Below are positions 16,531-24,653 of a stretch of 39,423 nucleotides of DNA, piece by piece (position 1 is the stretch's first letter; each line of letters starts with the position of its first letter). This stretch comes from an uncultured Chitinophagales bacterium (GTDB lineage: Bacteria; Bacteroidota; Bacteroidia; Chitinophagales; UBA2359): positions 1 to 39,423 of the forward strand of contig CALFBW010000055.1 in assembly GCA_937951415.1 (NCBI GenBank), given 5' to 3'. The translations under genes were made by a program, and so were the position numbers. The notes below the pieces were generated by a model. It did not search any database. It worked only from the letters and a program-made list of their open reading frames with translations, and was not told the DNA's origin.

Positions 16531-17154
16531 ATGTCCCAAAACTCCCTACATAAAATCAGTTCACCAACAGGAATCATTCTGCGGAATAGAACCTACTGGC
16601 TTGTCCTTTCTCTTTTACTAATTCTCCTACTCCATTCCTGTGGAAAAGACGCGCACATACAGGAAACCACAGAAACCCGGAAACAAGACTTACGTGTAGA
16701 AACTGCAAGAGAAGTAGAAACTACCTACAGCGATGAAGGCAAAGTAAAAGTCCGAGTAAATGCTCCTCTTTTATTGCGCCACAAACAAAAACAAGATCCC
16801 TACATGGAATTTCCAGATGGATTGGAAATCCAATTTTACAATGATGTCTTGAAACCCACCAGCCATTTAGTTGCTGATTATGCCATTAAATATGAAAACA
16901 AACAGAACGTAATTATTCGGGACAACATCGTAGTACGCACTGCCAAAGGCGAACGTTTGTATACTGATGAACTTATTTGGAATGAGTCAAAAAAGAGAGT
17001 AACTAGCGATAAGAAAGTTACAATCTATACGGAAAGTCACAAAATTCAAGGCATTGGCTTCACAGCCAATCAGGAATTTACCGAATATGAAATATTGGAT
17101 GTTACCGGTACCTACCGACTTTCCAAAAAAGAGCTCGGTATTGATAATCCCTAA
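16531..17154 (+). CDS. lptC: LPS export ABC transporter periplasmic protein LptC
   Basis: 207 residues. LptC links the inner-membrane LptBFG transporter to the periplasmic LptA bridge that carries lipopolysaccharide to the outer membrane. A hydrophobic segment at 22-36 ends Leu-Leu-His-Ser-Cys37, a lipobox typical of Bacteroidota LptC. The beta-jellyroll is recognisable: Glu-Thr-Thr-Tyr-Ser-Asp-Glu-Gly-Lys-Val-Lys-Val-Arg-Val near 62-75, Tyr-Met-Glu-Phe-Pro-Asp-Gly-Leu near 90, Ala-Asp-Tyr-Ala-Ile-Lys-Tyr near 113, and Gly-Glu-Arg-Leu-Tyr-Thr-Asp-Glu-Leu-Ile-Trp near 141-151. It follows the TPR gene's terminator and precedes the CorC-like gene by 70 bases; the order TPR, lptC, CorC-like, ppiD is a familiar Bacteroidota arrangement. 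Confidence 0.9.
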   Translation: MSQNSLHKISSPTGIILRNRTYWLVLSLLLILLLHSCGKDAHIQETTETRKQDLRVETAREVETTYSDEGKVKVRVNAPLLLRHKQKQDPYMEFPDGLEIQFYNDVLKPTSHLVADYAIKYENKQNVIIRDNIVVRTAKGERLYTDELIWNESKKRVTSDKKVTIYTESHKIQGIGFTANQEFTEYEILDVTGTYRLSKKELGIDNP

Positions 17155-17224
17155 TCTCTATTACTGCAAACACGGCTAGTAGTGTCTATCTTTACTCAAA
17201 AGCCATCGCTTCTCACAACACAAA

Positions 17225-18478
17225 ATGCTATTTACCCTTTTTCTTTTATTTCTGACTTTGTTTTTTTCCGCCATATTCTCTGGGATGGAAATTGCCTTCG
17301 TGAGTCTAAATAAAATTGAAATCGAGCTTAGTAAAAAAAGCTCAGACCCCTCTACTTACTTAAGCTACTTCCAAAAACATCCCAACTTTTTCTTAGGAAC
17401 TATTTTAGTAGGCAATAACTTGATGTTGGTTCTATTTGGTGCTCTGATTACTTCGCTCTTAGATCCCCTATTTATTCAAGTGCTACCAAGCGCGTTAGCC
17501 GGTCCGTTTCCACTTTTATTACTAAGAACCATTCTCGTAACCCTCGTGGTTTTGCTCTTCGCTGAATTTATTCCCAAAAATATTTTTCGCATAAATCCTT
17601 CCGGGAAGCTGCGTTTCTTAATGGCTCCCTTTGCATTTATTGCGGTACCAATTTTAGCGCCAGCAACACTTTTAGTGATGTTTATTTCCAAACTTTTTCT
17701 TGGCAATAAATTAAAAGACCACAGTGACAAAGATCCAAATGTAGGCTTTACACACATGGAGCTTCAAGATTACATAGAACGCGCTGCAGACTTTTCGGAA
17801 GAGTCAGATGAGATTGACAAAGTGATGGTCGAAAAAGCCATCGAGTTGAAGGAAACCCTTGCGCGGGAATGCATGGTTCCGCGAAACGAAATTGTCGCCA
17901 TCGATGAATCAGAGCCCTTCAATGTTCGAAAGCAGACTTTCATAGATCACAAGCATTCAAAAATCATTCTGTACAATAACGACATCGATCATGCCACTGG
18001 TTATGCTTTCCATCAAGATATTTTGAAGAAAAGCATGAACCGTTACGAACTTCTGTTTTTCCCAGAAACTGAATTGGTGACAGAGATTCTAAAAGCATTT
18101 ATTGACAATAAAAAAAGCATAGCGCTGATCATCGACGAGTATGGAGGTACGGCGGGTATGATTACCATGGAAGATATAGTGGAAGAGATCTTTGGGGAAA
18201 TCGAAGATGAATACGACGCCGACGATGGTTTGATCTGCGAGCAAATGACGACTGGAAAATACTTGCTTTCTGGAAGAGTTGAGATTGACACGATCAACGA
18301 GCGCTTTGAACTTGATTTACCAGAAGGTGAATACGAAACCATTAGTGGTTTCATCCTCGAACACCATCAAGATATCCCAAAAGAGGGTAAGACGATTAGA
18401 ATAGAGGGTTACAAATTTTACATTAAGGAAGCCAGTATGACTAAGATTGCCTTGATCGAAATGACCGTTCCTCACTAG
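17225..18478 (+). CDS. CNNM/CorC-type transporter (DUF21, CBS pair, CorC_HlyC)
   Basis: 417 residues. Residues 1-150 form the DUF21 membrane domain, with Ser-Gly-Met-Glu-Ile-Ala-Phe-Val-Ser near 19-27 and Phe-Ala-Glu-Phe-Ile-Pro-Lys-Asn near 113-120. A tandem CBS pair follows at about 205-330, containing Met-Val-Pro-Arg-Asn-Glu-Ile near 216 and Ile-Ile-Asp-Glu-Tyr-Gly-Gly-Thr-Ala-Gly near 300-309, and a C-terminal CorC_HlyC domain ends with Asp-Leu-Pro-Glu-Gly-Glu-Tyr near 362. Such proteins are often called hemolysins but are implicated in magnesium or cobalt efflux. GldE further along the window is a paralogue of the same domain layout. Confidence 0.88.
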   Translation: MLFTLFLLFLTLFFSAIFSGMEIAFVSLNKIEIELSKKSSDPSTYLSYFQKHPNFFLGTILVGNNLMLVLFGALITSLLDPLFIQVLPSALAGPFPLLLLRTILVTLVVLLFAEFIPKNIFRINPSGKLRFLMAPFAFIAVPILAPATLLVMFISKLFLGNKLKDHSDKDPNVGFTHMELQDYIERAADFSEESDEIDKVMVEKAIELKETLARECMVPRNEIVAIDESEPFNVRKQTFIDHKHSKIILYNNDIDHATGYAFHQDILKKSMNRYELLFFPETELVTEILKAFIDNKKSIALIIDEYGGTAGMITMEDIVEEIFGEIEDEYDADDGLICEQMTTGKYLLSGRVEIDTINERFELDLPEGEYETISGFILEHHQDIPKEGKTIRIEGYKFYIKEASMTKIALIEMTVPH

Positions 18479-18568
18479 TATTTTCTGCTATCATTTACAT
18501 TTATAACTGACTCATAACGAACAAAGAGCTCATAAGAATGTCAAGAAGGCCATAGGCTTGGCTCATTC

Positions 18569-18599
18569 TTTGATTTTAGTAGGAAAAGCAATACTTTTG
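18569..18599 (+). promoter_or_regulatory. Promoter of ppiD
   Basis: TTTG at 18569-18572 and TACTTTTG at 18592-18599, separated by 19 bases, fit the Bacteroidota TTTG...TAnnTTTG promoter exactly. It lies 36 bases upstream of the ppiD ATG, so ppiD can be transcribed independently of the CorC-like gene. Confidence 0.65.
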
Positions 18600-18634
18600 C
18601 GAGTCTTTTCGAAGGCCTAAAAACAATATAAGAT

Positions 18635-20746
18635 ATGGCTGTTATCGGCAAACTTAGAGGGATGATCTGGTTATTGGTACCTGTGATCATCATAGCGATT
18701 CTATCGTTCTTACTCATGGATATATTCGGGAGCGGTAATTTTAGCTCTAGCAACAAGCAACCTACCAGTGGTATGGTGAATGGCCAGGAAGTTAATTACA
18801 GAGAATACACCGAGCGCATCAACAATGCGGTAAACCAACAACGTCAAGCGAACCCTTCTATGTCTGATGCCCAGCGCATGCAAGTGGAAGAGAGTGCTTG
18901 GCAACAATACCTGACGGAATTGGTTACGAAAGCGGAATTCGACAAATTGGGCTTAGGCGTCAATAAAGATGAGATGCGTGATTTATTAGTAGGAACTAAT
19001 CCGCACCGTTACGTCTCAAGCTCTGCGCAATTTAAAGATGAGGCTGGGAACTTTGATCCTTCCAAAGTGCAAGCTTTCAACGATCAAGTACTGGAGGCAG
19101 ACGAGGAAACGAATCCTCAGTTTGCAGCTTACAAAGAGAGCTGGGCAAATTTCCAAAAGAGTGTTCGAGAAGATCAACACTTCGTGAAGTACGGAAATTT
19201 GGTGAAGAAGAGTGTGTATATGCCTTCTTGGCAGGCAGAGATGAGCAGTCAAGAAGATGGCAAAGCGGTCAATTTCAATTACGTGAAGATTCCTTACACC
19301 GCTATTGAATACGATGCAGCGAACATCACCGATGCAGACTTGAATGCTTACATAAACAACAATGCTGCTACTTACAAAAAGAAAGCGAACGTTTCCATGG
19401 ATTACATCGTCATTGATGTGAAGCCTTCTGCGGCCGATATTGAGGCTACTCGCCAAGCTTTAGACGATGAGCGCAGTTTATTGCAAACTACTACAAATGA
19501 CTCTATATACATTGTGAACAACTCTGAAAGCACCTATAGTGGAGCTTATCAAACAGCCACTGAGTTGAGCTCAATTATTCAAGGGCAAGTATCTAATTTA
19601 GGAAAAGGTCAAATCTCTTCTGTTTTCCAAGATGGACAGACATTCAAAATGATTAAAGTAACAGATGTAGCATCTGTACCAGATTCAGTGAAATGCTCAC
19701 ACATTCTAGTAGCAGAAGATCCTGCTGATCCAAGTGCTGCCAAAACTAAAATTGACAGTATACTCACAGCCATTCGTGGCGGAGCGGATTGGGATAGTAT
19801 GGCCGCTTTGTTCTCTACCGATAAATCAAACTCAGAAAATGGTGGTGATTTGAAATGGGCTAAGAAGAATGCAATGGTTCCACCGTTCAATGCTAAGTTG
19901 TTCTACGATGGTTCCGTTCCAGGACAATTGAAGACTGTGAAAACGCGCTTCGGTTGGCACATTATCCGTATTGATGATATTGCGACTACTTCGCAAGGAC
20001 GCAAATTGGCCATTCTCAGTAAAACCATTGAGCCCAGTCAAGAAACTTCTCGATTGGCATATCAACAAGCTTCAGACTTCTCTAGCAGCGTAAATGCTAG
20101 CAACTTTACAAGCGAAGCAGAAGCTGCTGGTCATACCGTTCAGCAGGTTTTCACAAAGACCTTAAGTGACAACACTTTGCCAGGCATTGGATCTAACAAT
20201 CAAGCTTTGACTTGGGCATTTCAAAACACAGTGGGTAATGTTTCGCCAGTGATCGATACCGGGGAAAAATTCGTAGTGGCGCATTTGACTGAAAAGAATG
20301 CAGCGGGAGTACCTCCTTTGAATAGTATTCGCGCGCTCGTTACTAGTGCCGTAACAAACATGAAAAAAGCTGAAATGGTTAAAGGCGAAAACTTCGCTAG
20401 CTTACAAGATGCTGCGAGTAAATACAATGTAACCAGCAAAACAGCTTCGAATGTAAAATTTGCCTCTACAGCAGGATTACCTTCCGACTTGAGTGGTGAA
20501 GGAAATGTGCAAGCAGCGGCTTATGCTTTGGGAGCAAATCAGATGAGTAATGCAATTGAAGGTCGTTCAGGTGTTTACTTCGTAGAAGTTACCTCTGTAG
20601 TTGATGCACCAGCAAGTGCTGATTACAGCAGCATTGCAAAGACAAAAATTACTACGCTTCGATCTAATGCTGACGGTCGTGCCGTTTCAGCTTTAAAGAA
20701 CGCTGCAAATATTGAAGACACACGCCACACTATACGTAGTTACTAG
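18635..20746 (+). CDS. PpiD/SurA-like membrane-anchored peptidylprolyl isomerase
   Basis: 703 residues, close to Bacteroidota PpiD-like proteins. A short cytoplasmic leader (Met-Ala-Val-Ile-Gly-Lys-Leu-Arg-Gly) precedes a transmembrane anchor at about 11-28. A SurA_N-like chaperone domain covers roughly 45-230 (Gly-Met-Val-Asn-Gly-Gln-Glu-Val-Asn at its start). A parvulin domain spans about 348-446, with Lys-Cys-Ser-His-Ile-Leu-Val at its start, Gly-Gly-Asp-Leu-Lys-Trp in the middle and Thr-Arg-Phe-Gly-Trp-His-Ile-Ile-Arg-Ile at its end. The rest is a second chaperone-like part. It assists folding of proteins leaving the Sec channel on the periplasmic side. It has its own promoter and a strong terminator. 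Confidence 0.92.
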   Translation: MAVIGKLRGMIWLLVPVIIIAILSFLLMDIFGSGNFSSSNKQPTSGMVNGQEVNYREYTERINNAVNQQRQANPSMSDAQRMQVEESAWQQYLTELVTKAEFDKLGLGVNKDEMRDLLVGTNPHRYVSSSAQFKDEAGNFDPSKVQAFNDQVLEADEETNPQFAAYKESWANFQKSVREDQHFVKYGNLVKKSVYMPSWQAEMSSQEDGKAVNFNYVKIPYTAIEYDAANITDADLNAYINNNAATYKKKANVSMDYIVIDVKPSAADIEATRQALDDERSLLQTTTNDSIYIVNNSESTYSGAYQTATELSSIIQGQVSNLGKGQISSVFQDGQTFKMIKVTDVASVPDSVKCSHILVAEDPADPSAAKTKIDSILTAIRGGADWDSMAALFSTDKSNSENGGDLKWAKKNAMVPPFNAKLFYDGSVPGQLKTVKTRFGWHIIRIDDIATTSQGRKLAILSKTIEPSQETSRLAYQQASDFSSSVNASNFTSEAEAAGHTVQQVFTKTLSDNTLPGIGSNNQALTWAFQNTVGNVSPVIDTGEKFVVAHLTEKNAAGVPPLNSIRALVTSAVTNMKKAEMVKGENFASLQDAASKYNVTSKTASNVKFASTAGLPSDLSGEGNVQAAAYALGANQMSNAIEGRSGVYFVEVTSVVDAPASADYSSIAKTKITTLRSNADGRAVSALKNAANIEDTRHTIRSY

Positions 20747-20769
20747 AAACTAGTAAATAAAAACAATTT

Positions 20770-20803
20770 AAAGCTCTGCCCTTTGGGTAGAGCTTTTCTT
20801 TTT
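20770..20803 (+). terminator. Rho-independent terminator of ppiD
   Basis: AAGCTCTGCC pairs with GGTAGAGCTT (one G-U pair) around a short loop at 20771-20795, followed by a T-rich run. Confidence 0.85.
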
Positions 20804-20828
20804 ATACGCTAATTAATAAAGAATCTCC

Positions 20829-21314
20829 ATGGCTACAAAATTTCCAATTACCAATGGTGTTCGCTTTTTACGTAAAGAGAAAGTTGAATTCACTCCCCAT
20901 GAATTTGTGTATGTAGAAAAAGGAGGTACCTCGCATTCCAGTACCGTTCTTGGGGTTCCTGAACATCATGTTATAAAGACTCTCATCATGCAAGATGAGG
21001 CGAAAAATCCGCTCATTATATTGATGCATGGAAATTTGAAAGTTTCTACAAAGGAGCTTGCTAGACAAGCAGGAAAAAAAACAATTAAATCTTGCGATCC
21101 AAAAACAGCTGAAAAACACAGTGGCTATCAAGTGGGTGGAACCAGTCCTTTCGGCACTCGAAAAAATATGCCGATTTATATAGAAAAGACCATTGCTGAC
21201 CTTGAGAACATTTTGATCAATGGAGGAAAGCGAGGCTTTCTAGTGGAAATAAAAAGTGCCGAACTGCTGCGAGTTCTAGATGGACAACTTGTCTCTGTAG
21301 GAATTGAGCAATAG
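20829..21314 (+). CDS. ybaK: Cys-tRNA(Pro)/Cys-tRNA(Cys) deacylase YbaK
   Basis: 161 residues, the usual length. YbaK hydrolyses Cys wrongly charged on tRNA(Pro). Motifs: Leu-Gly-Val-Pro-Glu-His-His-Val-Ile-Lys-Thr-Leu-Ile near 40-52, Leu-Lys-Val-Ser-Thr-Lys-Glu-Leu near 71, and the signature Gly-Tyr-Gln-Val-Gly-Gly-Thr-Ser-Pro-Phe-Gly-Thr near 98-109. It is a stand-alone trans-editing protein; no prolyl-tRNA synthetase is adjacent. It is followed by rlmG after 61 bases and may be co-transcribed with it. Confidence 0.93.
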   Translation: MATKFPITNGVRFLRKEKVEFTPHEFVYVEKGGTSHSSTVLGVPEHHVIKTLIMQDEAKNPLIILMHGNLKVSTKELARQAGKKTIKSCDPKTAEKHSGYQVGGTSPFGTRKNMPIYIEKTIADLENILINGGKRGFLVEIKSAELLRVLDGQLVSVGIEQ

Positions 21315-21375
21315 GCAGATTAACCAAAAAAGATTCAGAGATCTCTCGACTTTCAACACAACTCAATTAAAACCT

Positions 21376-22455
21376 ATGCAAGAGCCAAGCAAATTCCCTT
21401 TGAAACGTTACGATTTGTCAGAAGATAAATCTCTTCGCGCCTGGAGCACCGCCGATGAGTATCTTCTAAAAGCTTATTCTGAACTAAAGGAAAAACCGGA
21501 AAATCTTGCTTTATACAACGATCGATTTGGGTACTTAAGTTGCCACTTAAATACGCAGCAGCCTATAGTTGTTGTACATCAAAAAAGTCAAGAGCTAGCT
21601 ATTGAAAAAAATCTTGCTTCAAATAAAATAGCCGCCATAAAATTCCACTACCCACTCGATAGCCTAAAAAATAAAATTGACTTTGCACTTATTAAAGTTC
21701 CAAAATCCCTAGCGCTCTTTTATCTTTTTCTTCATCATATTGCAGAAAATTCTTCTAAGGAGCTAGAGCTTACCTGTGCCTTCATGACCAGACATTTCAG
21801 TCCAAAAATGCTGGAAGTTGCAGGTACTTTCTTCGAAGTAGTCGAACAAAGTAGAGCAGTAAAGAAATCTCGTCTACTTTTACTTAAAAACAAAAAGGAA
21901 AACCCTCCAAAAGAAATCTTACAGCAGCTTACTTACAGAGAAGAAAAATATCAACAATATCGTGGAGTATTTTCCAGTAAGCATATAGATTATGCTACAC
22001 AATATTTAATTGAGAATATTGAAATAAATAAAAGTGCAGAAAGTATTCTCGACTTAGGTTCTGGAAATGGCGTGATAGCGCATCAAATCAGAAAAGAAAA
22101 TAAGGCCGCAGAACTCCACTTATTGGATGATTCTTTCCTTGCGATAGCATCTGGAAAACTTAACCTTAATTCAGAAAAAGTATTTCATCACTACGGAAAC
22201 GATCTAGCCAAATTTGAAGATGGGCAATTCGATGTAATCGTTACAAATCCTCCCTTTCATTTTGAGTACGAGATAAATATTCAAGTGCCTCTTGAATTAT
22301 TTCGACAGTGCTTTCGTTGTTTGCAGAAAGGGGGAACCCTGCAATTAGTGGCGAATCAACACTTGAATTACAAAGTGCATTTATTACCTATTTTCGAATC
22401 AGTAGAAATTCTTGCGGAAAACAAGAAATTCGTTATTTACAAATGCACAAAGTGA
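21376..22455 (+). CDS. rlmG: RlmG/RsmC-type rRNA guanine-N2 methyltransferase
   Basis: 359 residues, two methyltransferase-fold halves as in RlmG (23S rRNA m2G1835) and RsmC. Leu-Arg-Ala-Trp-Ser-Thr-Ala-Asp-Glu-Tyr-Leu-Leu near 20-31 and Leu-Ile-Lys-Val-Pro-Lys-Ser-Leu-Ala-Leu near 104-113 match the RlmG N-terminal half closely. In the C-terminal half, Asp-Leu-Gly-Ser-Gly-Asn-Gly near 227-233 binds S-adenosylmethionine and Thr-Asn-Pro-Pro-Phe-His near 288-293 is the catalytic N-P-P-F motif. I chose the ATG at 21376; the frame is open upstream from a TTG at 21304, which would overlap ybaK, but the extra residues show no family similarity. It is convergent with the coiled-coil gene, 15 bases away. 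Confidence 0.85.
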   Translation: MQEPSKFPLKRYDLSEDKSLRAWSTADEYLLKAYSELKEKPENLALYNDRFGYLSCHLNTQQPIVVVHQKSQELAIEKNLASNKIAAIKFHYPLDSLKNKIDFALIKVPKSLALFYLFLHHIAENSSKELELTCAFMTRHFSPKMLEVAGTFFEVVEQSRAVKKSRLLLLKNKKENPPKEILQQLTYREEKYQQYRGVFSSKHIDYATQYLIENIEINKSAESILDLGSGNGVIAHQIRKENKAAELHLLDDSFLAIASGKLNLNSEKVFHHYGNDLAKFEDGQFDVIVTNPPFHFEYEINIQVPLELFRQCFRCLQKGGTLQLVANQHLNYKVHLLPIFESVEILAENKKFVIYKCTK

Positions 22456-22476
22456 AGTAATTAAGAATTACTAATC
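22456..22476. terminator. Weak bidirectional hairpin between rlmG and the coiled-coil gene
   Basis: AGTAATT and AATTACT form a 7-bp AT-rich stem around a three-base loop between the convergent stops, with a T-rich stretch on the + side. The stem is weak, so termination here is uncertain. Confidence 0.3.
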
Positions 22477-24342
22477 TTTGTCTTTCCTCTTTTTAACTGC
22501 CTTCAAAAAAGGTAATTCTTTTGACTGGATTTTAGAGCGCTTATTCTGATTTGACAGCGAATCTCCCTTAGCTCCCTGCATTAAGTTATCTAGTTTACCC
22601 ATTAAGCCCTTCAAGCTATCCAATTCAACTTGAAGGGCCTCTTTAGCCAGTTGAGCAGTATCTAATTCTGATTGTAGCAGTGAACGTGAACGTGACCACT
22701 CCATTTGCTTTCTACGAGATTCATCACGAAGATCAGCAGCCATGCTCCTATAAGTTTGTAAATCACTTTTCCAAGTTTCCTCTTTCAATTGAAGCTTCTC
22801 TAGGAGTAAAGTCTTGCTTTGCAATTCCCCACTTAAGCGTTTCACCATCAATTGACGCTTTTCAACTTCTTCCTTTAAGGACACCTCTAGCTGCAATAAA
22901 GACTCGCTGGTCTTGCGTAAAGTAATCTGCTTCTCCGATAGTTCCTCCATCAAGCTTTCAGCTTTGGATTTCCAGAGATACATTTCTCTCCCCAGTTCCT
23001 TATGACTTAGCTCTAAATCTTGCAGACTATCCGTGCGGTCAACTAGTTCCGAATTCAGTTCGTCTGCCTCGCGCTCCTTTTTAGAAAGACGTAGTTTCCA
23101 GTTGTTTAAATCAATAGCTAAAAGACCACGTTCTCGCACCTCACTCGATATTTTCTGTTCGAGTTCCCCTATTTCGTCCTGCAAACGTTCCCCTTCTTTC
23201 TTCTCCTTTCCAAGGGAAGCCTCAAGTGCCAAAACTCTTTGCAACTCTATATTTAGCAACTCAGATTTCTCTGCCCACTTGATCCTCCATTGTTCTAGCT
23301 GATCCAAAGCCACTTTACGTTCCTCACTCAAATTTTTCGTCACTGCTTCAGCAGCATCCAACTGAACAGCTCTTTCTTCTGCCAATCGTTTCGCCTCGAC
23401 AAGCTTCTGCCCTTGCAGTTGATGGCTTTCTTGTAGGGTCTTCCATTCGGACTGTAAAGCTGAAAACTGATCCTTTACGTCCCTCAGTTTAGTCTTTTCT
23501 AATAAGAGGGCCTCTCCCTTCCGTTCATTCTCACTATTCACTACATTGATCTGCCCTTGCAAGCTCTCTATATGGCTATCCAATAGCACACTCTCGGACC
23601 GCAAACCCAGCAACTCCCGATATTGCGCCTTCTGTTCCTGCTTTAGTAGCTTGTACTCCCGTACAAGACGAACACATTCATTGGCCTTTGATTGATACTT
23701 GACCTTCCAATCCGAAAGCTCTGCGGCGATAAGATTCCGGTCCCTCTTTATTACAATGTACTTCTCTTCCTTTTTGTCGATCAAGGTCTTCACTTCTGAC
23801 TTCCACTTCTCTGCTGATTGCGCTGAATTAGTTAGCTTTAATCTATAATCCTCTGACTGTCGCTCACTTTGAATTAGTCTCCTTTGCATTCCTTTCAGTT
23901 GCATTTCGTACTGCTCCCGCAGTTCATCTAATTCTCCATCATTCTCGCCCTGCATTTCTTGAATACTGGAAGTGGTTTCCTCTAATGCAGTATCTAAATC
24001 GATCAGCTTGGTAAGATAAATCTCCGACTGCCCCTCTAAATCTAGCTTTTCCTTTTTAACTTCTTGTAAATCGCGTTCCAATTGCGCATGCTTCTTCTTC
24101 CAATCCGTGACTGCAATACGATCGGACTCTTTCTCATCTTCCATTTTGGCAATCTTGAGTGCCTGCTTCTTCGTATCGGACACTTGGCCGCGAAACTCTA
24201 TCTGGAGACGATCATGTGCCTGTTCCAAATCATTAAAACGCGCTTTCCACTTCTTCATGATTGACCACGAAAAAAAGGCACCCACGATAAGTGCAGTAAG
24301 GCAAGCTAGAGCCCAGGGGATTGACCACATCATATCAAACAT
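22471..24342 (-). CDS. Membrane-anchored long coiled-coil protein
   Basis: 623 residues, no family recognised. Residues 6-29 form one transmembrane segment, followed by basic Lys-Lys-Trp-Lys, so the long C-terminal part should face the cytoplasm. From about 35 to 590 the chain is an almost unbroken heptad-rich coiled coil full of Glu, Lys, Leu and Gln. Trp followed by Lys or Arg recurs at 32, 81, 180, 212, 300, 352, 415, 457 and 524, an unusual feature for a coiled coil. The last 30 residues are basic. A rod of about 550 residues would be roughly 80 nm long if fully extended. Similarity to SMC-like or myosin-like proteins in searches would be compositional. It is flanked by rlmG and the dikinase-like gene and seems to stand alone. 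Function unknown. Confidence 0.8.
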   Translation of the reverse strand: MFDMMWSIPWALACLTALIVGAFFSWSIMKKWKARFNDLEQAHDRLQIEFRGQVSDTKKQALKIAKMEDEKESDRIAVTDWKKKHAQLERDLQEVKKEKLDLEGQSEIYLTKLIDLDTALEETTSSIQEMQGENDGELDELREQYEMQLKGMQRRLIQSERQSEDYRLKLTNSAQSAEKWKSEVKTLIDKKEEKYIVIKRDRNLIAAELSDWKVKYQSKANECVRLVREYKLLKQEQKAQYRELLGLRSESVLLDSHIESLQGQINVVNSENERKGEALLLEKTKLRDVKDQFSALQSEWKTLQESHQLQGQKLVEAKRLAEERAVQLDAAEAVTKNLSEERKVALDQLEQWRIKWAEKSELLNIELQRVLALEASLGKEKKEGERLQDEIGELEQKISSEVRERGLLAIDLNNWKLRLSKKEREADELNSELVDRTDSLQDLELSHKELGREMYLWKSKAESLMEELSEKQITLRKTSESLLQLEVSLKEEVEKRQLMVKRLSGELQSKTLLLEKLQLKEETWKSDLQTYRSMAADLRDESRRKQMEWSRSRSLLQSELDTAQLAKEALQVELDSLKGLMGKLDNLMQGAKGDSLSNQNKRSKIQSKELPFLKAVKKRKDKD

Positions 24343-24653
24343 TGGAAAACAGATTTATCAGACATACGTATTTATTCTAATTCAAAATCACACTAGAACT
24401 AGAGAACAAACGGACCTATAGCTATGCAACTGATAAACAGTCGAATGCGTTGCTAAAGGCTCCTACATGTATCGAGCTAGGCCTAATTCTCGCTAACTAG
24501 TAAACGCGTTAATCAGTGCCATAGATCACACATGGAGCCTTTAGAAAAATCTGGGGTTTTGCCTTGCCAAATGACCATTAAAGGTCTTAAGCTGCATGAA
24601 GATACAAAGGCTAGTATTGACAAGCAACCAAGCAAGCACTAATTGCCTCTTGA
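24343..24653. other. Intergenic region with a long-armed inverted repeat
   Basis: 311 bases without a gene, between the dikinase-like gene and the coiled-coil gene, both on the minus strand. It must hold the promoter of the coiled-coil gene, though no clean TAnnTTTG is visible. An 11-bp perfect inverted repeat (CTAAAGGCTCC at 24453-24463, GGAGCCTTTAG at 24534-24544) encloses 70 bases. Confidence 0.45.
24453..24544. repeat. Inverted repeat, 11-bp arms, 70-base spacer
   Basis: Arms CTAAAGGCTCC and GGAGCCTTTAG are exact reverse complements. The spacer holds minor complementary bits (CGAG/CTCG). No transposase or target duplication is seen, so it may be a structured RNA or chance. Confidence 0.55.

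Noticed and set aside
24428-24544. Integron attC-like site
   Set aside because: The GTTAA/CTAAC-like bits around 24498-24514 are not in the core-site arrangement, and no integrase or cassette array is present.
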